From NCBI GenBank assembly GCA_026182355.1, contig JAPFBL010000035.1, positions 1,817,501 through 1,881,500 on the forward strand: 64,000 nt of DNA, given 5' to 3'. The position numbers and the translations under genes were made by a program. Position 1 is the first letter of the stretch; every line of letters starts with the position of its first letter. Under the pieces are notes generated by a model, which did not search any database, was not told where the DNA came from, and worked only from the letters and a program-made list of their open reading frames with translations. This document shows, piece after piece, positions 12,200 through 24,100 of the stretch. Source of the DNA: Hermatobates lingyangjiaoensis. Taxonomy: Eukaryota > Arthropoda > Insecta > Hemiptera > Hermatobatidae.

Positions 12200-15100
12200 T
12201 ATACATGAATTAAACATATGGTAGTTATGGCTGCTGGTTGAGAATGCTATACAGAAGTACGTTTCTACCCCTGACATTCATTTCAAAATGCCACCTGAAG
12301 CTGACTTACCTATAGCGCGACTCTCTGGCTCCGAGAAGGCCTTGGGTCCAGCATAGTTGGGATGACAGGGATTGTCGCTAGAGCCACCTTCACCCCAATG
12401 AAAGTCGAAGTTGCGGTTCAAATCGACTCCTCGGCAGGAGCGGCCCAAATCCCAGAATATCCTGTATACACGCAGATCAGATCAACGGTTTGTCTCAACA
12501 TACATTATAATTAAAAAATCACCAAAGCATGAAAATTATTGACTAGACGTCCAAATAAATAACGTTTTATTAAAAAAAACTCCACATTTCGTACCGTAGT
12601 GTTTTTGTTTTAATGAAGAACACTGTGTGTTCGAAACGCTTTTCTTTCATATAAACACAATACTTTAGTGGAGTCATAGTCTATAATTTCTAAGTATGGG
12701 TAAGACCACACTTTAGGTGCTGAGTTAGATGAAGAGCGTTTGGTTTCATTGAGGGCACTTGTATGACATCATGTATAATCATCACACCTCGCCTCGTATG
12801 TTGTCTTCTCTGCTCATTCTTGTTCAGACTTTCCACATTTAAAAGCAACTGATATATATTAGTTTTACATCAACAACTTGTACCCGGCTTCATTGGGATC
12901 CATTTTATTTTTCTAACTTGCAAATCTTGACACCTTATATACAGAATGGTTTAATGGTGGGTTTTATGTAAAATACAATGTTGTTCCAGTTTTCGGTTCG
13001 TTGTTACTCTAGAGTTCTATCTTGTAGTCATATAGCTCTACGATGAAGAGTTTCTGAAACTCTTTTACTTGATGCCATCATCCTATAACTGTTAGCCTTA
13101 TTTCTCCATCTTCAGAATTTAATTTTCATTTTTTTTTTTTTTTGAAAACTTAATTTAGTGTCTTCCAATAGCTTTTCATTTTTTTAATGTTAACTTCATA
13201 ACATTAACTTCTGTGGATTTTAAAGATAAATAAAGGCAATATAAATATATGTTTTTTAAATAAAATTGCTTTATATCATTTTGGTACATCGTTCCATTGA
13301 CTCGTTGTGAACACCAACATGTAAAAAAAGAAAAAAAAACTAAAGATAAACGTACACAGGTGTAACGCTTTCACCATGTCATTACTTTGTTGCGCTGTAG
13401 TCACACTCTGGTAGGCAACACTGGCACAAGCCCCCGCTCGCACCGACTCAACGCCTACATGCGCTTAACTCATAGATCACACCTCTGTTCATGTCTTAAA
13501 TGACACTAGCCAGCACCAATATATCTCCCAATATTAAATTCAGCATTTGCTTAGAACCTCATGAGGTTCACCTGCCATTAAAATTTAACATATTTATGAA
13601 AGTAGACGGAAGTCTTGTCAGTCAGTGAGCTGGAATTTGTGAGCTCTCATTTATTAGGTAAATATCATCTATTATTGTACCTATAAATTTATTATTTTCT
13701 TGACTTGTCTCAGTATATCTTAAAATGTAATTAAAAAGGAAAATGAAATGACTTGAATAAGTTTATTTGTCTGCCATTCCTCAGTATAATCTATTTACAA
13801 CCTTCCCAGGATCAACCTGGATTAAAATGTGAGGTTGATAATCTTGTGTATAATATTTGCGTAAAATGCGTCTTCAGTTGGAGAAGGCGTGCAGATAAAC
13901 GATAAAACCCCCCCGATGTGCCTTCACCTTGTCGTGGTGGGGGGGCTTAACATGCCTGAGTGGATATTCCCTCATGGCGTGAACTAAGAAAGGCACAACT
14001 GGGCGATGGTTGACCTAGGTCGGCGCCCGCTTGATCGCGCGCTGGCTTGGGGGCTGTCCACCCAAATTACTCTTATGTGGCTAATGCCTATATTTTTCAG
14101 GATTTCTTTCCTATTGGGGTGACACAACAGCGGCTATAGCAGCTTTCTTGGGATTCTGTGTTCTTAGGCTCGCAAGTTTGAAAGTCCACTTGCTAGTGGA
14201 CTTGCTTGAAAGCTATCAGACCCTTATCTTTCTGAAGTTTTTTCTCGCCCTTCAGTGGGATTTCGCAGCTTTTGCCGCCCATCAGAAGGCATTCTGTTTA
14301 TGCAGCCTTGCTTGTCTGGGGCTGGTTATGGCTGACTTAGGTTTGCATGCTCGGTCTCGGCCTGGTTAGCGTTCGGATGCGTCTCCTTCCTTCCCCTACA
14401 CATTGTTCTTTTATCTTTTAGTAAACTATTCTTTCATACCCTTCTCAATTCCCCATTATCTATTACTCTTCCGTTGTTCTGTTTATATTTCATCTATAAT
14501 GCTTGAATATCTCTTTTACAAATAAACTATCAGTTTTATACAGACTAAAAGGTTAAATTTATGGCTTTTGTTCATTTAGGTTGTAGATGTCCACTTCTGC
14601 GAAGCCTGCCTTAGAACCTCGTTTCGAATTGACTGAGAAAATCACCTGCTAACTGTAGATGAGTGTTATACATTATGACTCAACTAGATCTTCCTTCATA
14701 CAATTTCTCAAACCAAGAATCACTGCAGGAAGATAAGAAGTCAATTGACTGAGGCCTGCAATATACAGGTTAGTGCCACCTTTAAACTTTTCTTTTGACT
14801 GAAGTCATATGAGGTGTTTGCATAACTTTTCCCACAACTGTGACAGATATCACTTGGAACAGATTTCATTCACAGTTTCCTTCTTGTATCAGAGCGATTT
14901 GTACTTGTCTCAGATCAGATTCAAATTTGACCATCCATAGTTGTCAGAAGGTCTGTGGTGAAAGTCGAACAACGGTCTCTGCAGTTTGTGCAGAATATTG
15001 GCTTATGAAAAATTGAACCAATTTGCTTACTACCGTGTTATATTCATAGTAGGACTCATGTCGATGTGTACTCATGCAGAACAATTATCCTCCACCTAGA

Positions 15101-18100
15101 GAAGTGTACTCTCGTGCCTGGATACTTTTTTGATAAGACGTTGGCACTTGATACATTCCTGAATTAATCTTCTCACATGTGGTGCCAGAAATACGGATTC
15201 TTAATTAGTTTAATGTTTATCTCATTCTTTAAACGTTTTGCTATATACGATTAAAGAAGAGAGTATCTGTTCGCTGCTTGAGCTTACCTCTTCTTCCCCC
15301 GATGACGACAGACGTCGAAACATAGTAGGACATGCTGTTAGTGTTGTCCTTGATATAAAAAAGAATACATTCTTTCATCAAAGAAAATAATAAACTATAC
15401 ATAACAGAATATACATTGAATTCCAAAAACACACTAAGTGGGAAGGGGACGAGAGAAGTCGTTAAACAATTGTAATTTGAATTCCGAATTACATCCACAC
15501 ATAATTTTCCTGTGTATTAACTGCTTTCAATTTCTTTTAATATTAGTAAAATATTATAATTTTACTAATTATAATATATTAAAAAAAATTGCCATACTTA
15601 TAGCCTTACTTGGGAAATACATATAATTTTTGTAAATCTTACAATTGTATGAGAAGGACATTCTTTAATGAAGTGTTATAATTCAGATATTGTCCAAAGG
15701 AGTTGTCGGTAGCGAAGTATTCACTCTTTTCTTTACTAGATGGATAGATGGTACTCAAAACTGACAACATTGTCTATAGAAGTTAGCATATCTAGTATGG
15801 GAAGTTTACGTCGAATTAATTGCATTACTAACGAGGATTGATATTAAGCTACATATTGGTCAAACACTATACATTATTAAAAGTAATCCAACTATTTTGA
15901 ATACTGAGAATATAAAACTAAATTAATAACAACAGTAGGTACCCATCTCGTGTAGTATGACATGGTAGTATTGTATGATATATGTCTTGTAGTGTGGCAT
16001 GGGTAGAGTAGTATGGCATGGTTGTATTGTATGATATGTGTCGTGTAGTGTGGCATGGGTTGAGTAGTATGACATGGTTGTATTGTATGATATGTGTCTG
16101 TAGCATGTGTGTATTGTATGCATGGGTAGAGTAGTATAACATGGTCGTATTGTATGATATGTGTCTTGTAGTGTGGCATGGGTAGAGTAGTATAACATGG
16201 TCATATTGTATGATATGTGTCTTGTAGTGTGGCATGGGTAGAGTAGTATGGCATGGTTGTATTGTATGATATGTGTCTTGTAGTGTGGATGGGTAGAGTA
16301 GTATACATGGTCGTATTGTATGATATGTGTCTGTAGCATGTGTGTATTGTATGCATGGGTAGAGTAGTATGACATGGTCGTATTGTATGATATGTGTCTT
16401 GTAGTGTGGCATGGGTAGAGTAGTATAACATGGTCGTATTGTATGATATGTGTCTTGTAGTGTGGCATGGGTAGAGTAGTATAACATGGTCGTATTGTAT
16501 GATATGTGTCTTGTAGTGTGGCATGAGTAGAGTATGATATGGCCGTATTGTATGATATGTGTCTTGTAGTGTGGCATAGGTAGAGCAGTATGACTAATAT
16601 ATTTTAATGAGAAAATTAAATAGATGAAAAATTAAAATAATATTATTTGAAATTTATTACTAAATTATATTAAACTAAAAATACATGAGAAATAATATTT
16701 GAGTGAATCCCCTTCACTATTAAACATCTTTTAATACAAGCCCCCGTTGTAATTTTATTCTTAATTACATATTTACAGATGAGTTAACACGGTAGTAATT
16801 TAATCAAAATAAAAACTACTGACTTTGGTTTTCTCGTTGAAGTCTTTTGTTTATGAGTATAATCAATATCATCTTCATCTTCGTCCTCTTCTTCTTCTCC
16901 TTCATCTTCCTCTTCATCATCTTCAGCCTCTTTGTAGTCATAATCATAATCATCTTTGTCATCATCTTCAATTGATTCGTCCTCTTCACTGTCTTCATCA
17001 TAATCGTCAATGTCTTTGTCTTTATTTGATGATCGATTCTTTCTCCACAATCTGTTGACATAGATTTTTATTATAAAAACCACTGGTATGTGTAATAAAT
17101 TAAACGCTTTTGTTCATTTAGATAAAGCGTGATAGAGACAAGGAAAAATTAATGCTTTAGTTTTATTCTAGAACTATTTTTATTTGATTTAAAAATTTGA
17201 AAGTACCAAATATTATCATAAATATGGAACCACAAAATTAATTAGTTATTAACCTGTTGAATTAATATTAAAGAATTATACAATTATTGGCATACAACAT
17301 TCAAGAATTACTAATTAAATTATGAAACTTATACCAGTTCTACCATTTAACTGAAATAAATGCGATGAATTGAACAATAAAATATTAAAAAATGTTTGGA
17401 ATGATCTTCATGTATAATATCTCATTATTGTAATAATTAATTAATATTAATTAGTATTAATATTTTTAATTGTAAAATTGTTACTTTAATTATGTTTTTA
17501 TCGTTTAAGAAAGCAGTAAAAAATATCATAATTGATATGTATCAAGAGCACAAAAATTATGATTTATAAGGCAGAATATCATAGCAATTATAATTCTTTT
17601 CTGTCTTTTTCATTGAGATTTTTAGCACAAATCTTTTTCCAAGACGCAACATTAAATATTTGCCAATTCCCTCAAAGAAAATTCTTTTTATCTGTGGGTA
17701 TAAGGAAGGATTTTGTGGGAAGAAGTTTTGTTTTTGTTATAAGTTATTTATAAAAATAATATTAAGAAATGCCATTTTATACATTTGCCAATACCAAATT
17801 TATTTGTGTGTCATTGGTTATAAAGAAACATTTCGTGAAAACAAATAGTTTCTTTAATTATATTTTTCCTATTAAAAAAGTATTACATTAAGAGGAGTCG
17901 AATTGATCTTTTCCAATACCGTCTTAGTCATTGATAAGGTTTTGTGCATAGACAGGATTCTATTATTCTATTGGAGAATGGAGAAAGGTGAAAATGAACA
18001 TGCAGAAGAAGAAGAAGGCTAAAAAAAGTAGAATGATGAAGTCATTTGAGTTAGAGTGACGGGTCATTAATCAGAGTGCGGTGATGAGGCCGCCACTCAT

Positions 18101-21100
18101 TCTACTGCACGGGCTTCAGACATCATTGCCGTTCAAGGAGTTCACTTATGATAAGTCATCTGCTCACATCAAGCAACTCTTAATAGCCTGTTAAAATCAT
18201 ATGCAGTCCTGCTTGGCACATTCCCAACATTAGAGCTATTTCATGATTAAAACATGTAAAACACAAATAACCAGAACCAAAATGTTGTTGCATTAATTAT
18301 ATCAAATTATAAAAAACTCATTCTTCATGCCCTATTCATTTATCCATTAATATTCTTTATAGCCCAGATGGATACAAGTAATCAACATGTAAATATCTGA
18401 CAGTGTATTTGTCAGATATAAGTGACAACCTGTAATTTTCAAATGAGGGGGAATAATATTATGAGAATCTAATAAGGACATAAAGGAATAAATAATTTCT
18501 TAAGCAATAACATTTTCTTAGAAAAATTACTTAAAATACACACATTAAGGTAAAATAACCGCACAAGAAGCGTTCATTCTATAATCTAGGACTCACTTTG
18601 GAAAAATATAGATGATGAGCCTTGTGTGTGTTATTTTTTTTTAGTTTTCCTCACGGGCAGTTGCCTTGCAATGAGGAAATTTATTTGTCCTACATGCACC
18701 GCTTATAGCATTACATGTATTGCATATATTATATTACTCGATAACAACATTTCTCATAAATATTTGAAATAACAATCAATGATCAAACCACAATATGAAA
18801 TGGGGATAAAAGACTAAGATCTTTCAACCGTAACAAGTGATTTTCGTCAGAGTCAAAAACCCAATGTTGGATTTTGTACTGGTACATTCGTTTAAATACA
18901 AACTGAAAGGCTCACCTGTCGTGACTGTGGGTGTATTCGTAGCCGTCGGGATTGGCCACGGGCAGCACATACCAGTCTACTTGATCCACCAGGGCCTTGA
19001 AGTGCCTGTAGTTTTCTACTATCTGCCTCAGTATGTAACTGGCCACAGAAGGTGTGATCCACTCTCTGCCGTGCATTCCTTAACAACATTATCCCTTTGA
19101 AAAAAACTCTTGCATGATTTATATATTTGTTATTTTACCATTATGCCGCCTAGCACAATATAAAAATAACTAAATGGGATTCTTTAATATTAAGTTCCTT
19201 GAATTTATAGCACAACACAATGATCTTTTGGCTAATGCATTGTTATCCCAAATACGTATGTTATATATTGCTTGACATTTTTACATACGTACACACACAC
19301 ACACACATACAAACTAGAACAAAAACTCACACAACACGTATAGTTTTTAAGTAGAATAAAAAATATGTGTTTACAATATACTTATTGTAATATTGACTAA
19401 TATTCTGTAAAAATAATAAAAAAAGTTTGGCTTGTTTACTGGTAACATAGCAGACGATTGCATATGTTCAACACTTTAATACCACTAACGGGACAGACCG
19501 TGGGATTCTGTACGCGAAGAGCTTGAGGCGGTGACCAACTTTGTTCAACTCCCCCCTACCTGACATAGTGAGCAGCGTCCCAAAGGGGGTCTCCAACATC
19601 TAACATGAATAGTTTTCGATGTGGAATATGTAAGGAGACAATTTTACAATAGCAACCAACATATCGTGATTTGAATACTTCCAGATTTCCAGCCGCAATA
19701 CAACAAAATTAAATCATTAGTCGTGCAATCCGTAATTGTGTGGTATTTACTAATTCTGAGGTAAAATGGATAAACAAACAAAAAGTCTCCACACAAATGA
19801 AGTTTTATTCAACGCGTTTCGAACTCTTTGTGTTCATCATCAGGAAGACTAGTAATACAAATTATATCTAATCAGTTACATTTTATTTTATTATTTAACT
19901 CTAATTTTGTAGCTGATTAGATATAAATTGTATTATAGTGTCTTTCTGATGATGAACACAAAGTGTTCGAATCGCGTTGAATAAAACTTCATTTGTGTGG
20001 AGACTTTTGTTTGTTTATCCATTTTACCACAGAACACCAAAATTACTACGAACACCAAAAATTACTCGTATTCTAATCGTGTCCCCCAGCTTTTTTATTT
20101 CATACAAATAATTATTGGAAATTTTTTTTCATTCATTTTACAAATACATATTTGATTCACGAGTAATATCTCGTCATAATAGGCATAATTAAAAAAGGTA
20201 ATAATATAGGTATTAAACAATTTAAAGGTTTGTTTATTCTGATGCATACTGCATTATAACTAATTTTAAAATATGCAGACATGATTTTCTGTATTTTTTA
20301 TTTCATATTTTTATTGGAATTCCTATATAGTACTGATAACAGTTTAATACGTTCACAAGTAACGTATACCGTTTTTACATACTGATTCACATAATGTACT
20401 TGTAATAAGAGTCTTTAAGAGTAATCCAAGGTTGAAAATGCTTTTGAATTTATTATATTTTATTGGAGTGAGATACGAAACGGGTCCCATTTCATTTGAA
20501 CTTATATGTTGTAATGAAGTTGACTATCTACTGCAATTCCGAGATCAGTATCAAAGTTTAGCAAACCTCATCGCCTATATCTTACAGCTTTTATCACGTT
20601 GATATTTATTACTATCAAGTAGCTAATGAGTTTCACTTTTATTAATATTTTAAGTTTAGTTTAACTTGATTTAAGTTTTACAAATTTCTTGAGATTAATA
20701 AGGCGGTTAATATTGCCTAAAGACTCATTCTTACATATAATATCAAAATTAAAATTAAAATGAAGGAAATAAAATAAATATATTGAGGGAAAATTTTACA
20801 CCTTTATCTTTGTTTCCATAGTTTAGAAATCGTCAGCCATCCCTTACTCTTTTGAGGAATGATTTGCCCTTTCTAGCTATACGCAAATGAATTATAGGGA
20901 TCGTGTGTAATTTGTGATTAGCACAAACTTGAGGATGGATATTGGCCATGAAACCCTGCAAAGTCAAGTCTACAGTAATAGGATGACTGACACATCGACA
21001 TGTCTTCTTGAGAGCAAAGTGAACATTCAGATGACATTTTCTGAAAAGATAAATGGACTCCTCATCACTTTTGAAATGATTAAGGCACAAATCAACATTT

Positions 21101-24100
21101 GCAATTTTTGCAAAAAGTGAAGGAAAAAATCATAATTTTTTTAAAAGGTAAAGAGATGGCTGACCATACCTCAAAAGAGGAAGAGATAACTGCTTTTTAA
21201 AAATTGAAGGTGCTAATTAGTTTTCAACCTTCTTAGCTGTGAGAACTCTTGATAATATTGTTGAGTGAAAAGCATAGACTTTGGGAGACGCGGCAAAGAA
21301 AGAACTGTTTAACTTCTGAGGCACTAATAAGCTTTCTTCTGTGCTGGCAATTGTTCAGTCATTATCAGTCATTCTTTGACTCTTTATACCCGATGATTCA
21401 GGATTAGTAAACATAGTCGTCACGACATACAAAAAGAAATGCTTAACAAGTAGTCTCTACTTTTCATTAATTATGAGGAAAACTATCATTGTATTGAATA
21501 TTATAGTACTTAAATTATAGTAACAGTTATAGTACTATAATTAAAATAATTATCTATGGCAACGATAAAACAAAAATAAAATTATAATAAGTTTGTACTT
21601 GTTAGAAGTTGTATAGTCAGTTATGTGTTCATTCATTCTTCTTCAGGTTTCATCAATAGTTGTAGATGTAGAGGGTTGATGGTTGAATTCCTTATTTTTA
21701 GAATGAAAAAGAATAGAATTTGATTTTATTAGTATTTTCCCCAAAAGTTTATTTCTCAGCTTTATTAGGTTTGGACACATTTATCTTAATTTTCGCACAG
21801 GGATATAAAAATTCTCTTATACCTATATTAAACAACCATTTAAAGCAAAAGAGTAATAAGAGAAAGAATACCTGCGTCAATCCAGATGGCAGGCTTATCG
21901 GAGTCTCCTCCTGAAGACACTTTGACTACCTTCAGAGGTCTACCTTCGTGAGTCCTTCCAATCTTTATTATCTCAACCAAGTGAGGGGCAGCCGTCACTA
22001 GATAGTCCATGTAGTCTTCGATGTCTGTTGAAACCATAACAGTCAATTAAGAGATTTAATGAAAAATCTACTACTTTTGAATAAAGCGACTGTCCTTCAT
22101 ACAGGTAGTCGTAAGTTTCATTTAATAGTCATCTGCAGTCTAAGAGGTAGTGTGTTTGGCCTTATTACTCAAGATTGTAAGTGCAAAGCTTGACCATGAC
22201 TGTTCATTTTTGAAGTGGGAGATGGAAATCTTGTTTACGCATTACTTGGAGAAGTTGCAGAGGTATCGCTCCTGACGACTAGAGTAGTTATAGATCACTA
22301 CTCTAATCAACTAGAGTGATGTTAAAACTTAGGACTCCCAATCCAGAATTAACCGGTAATATGACTCAACTTTTATATTAGGGTAATATTAGGGTGGCTA
22401 GAACTACCCTAAAGTCAAAATTCTTCAATTGTGATTGTTAGAAACAACAACAGAAATAATAATAAGTTTGACTTGGGATTGTAGTTTCTTCTTCAATAAG
22501 CACGTTGTTAGCCTTCAAGCGTTATACTTGTCCAAGAGCCAAGTGTAATAAGAAGCAAACGCTGTTTGCTTAATAATGCCAACATTGTTAATCCTATATA
22601 TATAAAGTTTTAACCACAATGGAAAAAGGAAAACAATGGAAATAAATGGTCTGAGGCCTTTCAATGTATGTCATCAGAGAGTAAACAACGTAAAAACTGT
22701 TACTTTTATGTTAGCTTCTTAGTTTTTACTTTGCTCTCTGATGACATACATTGAAAGGTCTCAGAGCATATATTTCTACTGTTTCTCCACTGTAGTTTAA
22801 CTTCATTGATTGCATCACGTGTTTATTTATTGTGATTTTTTGTATATATTATATATATATATATATGATCAAACTACAATAAGAAATGGGAAAACAAGAC
22901 TAAGATCTTTCAACCGTAACAAGCGGTCTTCGTCAGAGTCAAAAACCCAACAACCCAACTCTGACGAAGACCGCTTGTTACGGTTGAAAGATCTTAGTCT
23001 TGTTTTCCCATTTCTTATTGTGGTTTGATCATTGATTGTTATTTCATGTGTTTATGTAAAATCTTTATATATATACATTTCACGGTGAATCACAAACACA
23101 GAACTAAGGAACAAACAAACAGGTGACAGTTGGAGTCGCTTCACAAGTGCGCTTGGTGTCCCTATCTCAACTCTCCTGATGACAGTTCAACCAAACATTA
23201 GAGACTGTAAGTGTGTTCTTTTGATTTCTCTATGTTTCTATTTCTATATTGAACTATATATGTATATATATGTGAGACATTTTTTACATACTTACACATT
23301 TTAAATGTAACAGTAAATAGTATATTAGTAAGGAAAAATGTATCATAAGTAAATTAAATTTAGTATCAATTCAATTTGGAGAACTCAATATCGAGGACTA
23401 AAGAATAAGACACTCCTTGAACAAACTAAAACATTTGGATATATACATGATGCATAACTCTTTTTGTACCTAGAATTTTTTTCCTCCAAAGTAGTGCCCC
23501 TACTTGGAGGAAGTTTTTTGTAATATTTTCACATGCTCCATTCGTACCTAGAATACATTTGTGCCGTACTTCTTAATAAAATACAAACGGTATTGAGTAA
23601 AAGTTGGAAACACACTCAGTATAATACTGTCTGAATCACAAAAAAGAATGGCTTCGTTATGTATGAGTTAGTTTCATTGTCTTCAAGATTATTAGAGGAA
23701 GTAACTTGCATAACCCATCATCTTAATAACGATAAATAACTTTGATTAATAAGTGACTATCATTCAGCGTGATAATACGTAGGGATAATCATGATAATTA
23801 ACTATGACTAATCATATCAATAATTAATGTCAAAAATGATACTATGATATTTACGATAAGAAGATATGAGTTTAACTCTTATTGAAATATGTTTAATCAC
23901 TTTGTGTAACTATGTTTAATCATGATGGGTAACTATGATTAATTACAAAAAATAACTATGATTATTACAATACTAAGCATGATTAATCACTTTTGTAACT
24001 ATGGATAATAATGAAAAGTAATTATGATTTTCACAATAAAGTAACTATGATTAATCACAAATAGTGACTATGACAAATCATGGGTAATTAGAATTTATCA

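Noticed and set aside
15892..16577. Long minus-strand open frames (up to 219 codons) across 15.9-16.6 kb
   Set aside because: They are translations of the 56-bp minisatellite in its three cyclic frames, with repeating HYKTHIIQY-type peptides. No start context, homology or splice link supports a protein.
16825..17058. Plus-strand open frame rich in His/Leu opposite the acidic exon
   Set aside because: It is the complement of GAN codons of the acidic tract. The minus strand has the conserved LWRKNRS and correct splice phases.
12310..19078. Direct joining of the HGRE exon (18916) to the LNRN exon (12461) as the normal transcript
   Set aside because: Frame is kept, but the product DRIFWDLGRS lacks the conserved LWRK(T/N)RS strand. 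The exon at 16824-17051 supplies it exactly, with matching phases. The direct join is kept only as a possible skipped isoform.
22810..23028. Open frames encoding RLRSFNRNKRSSSESKT and RLLRLKDLSLVFPFLIVV (22.8 and 39.7 kb)
   Set aside because: They read through the two arms of the family A hairpin. The similarity between loci is due to the repeat, not to a protein family.
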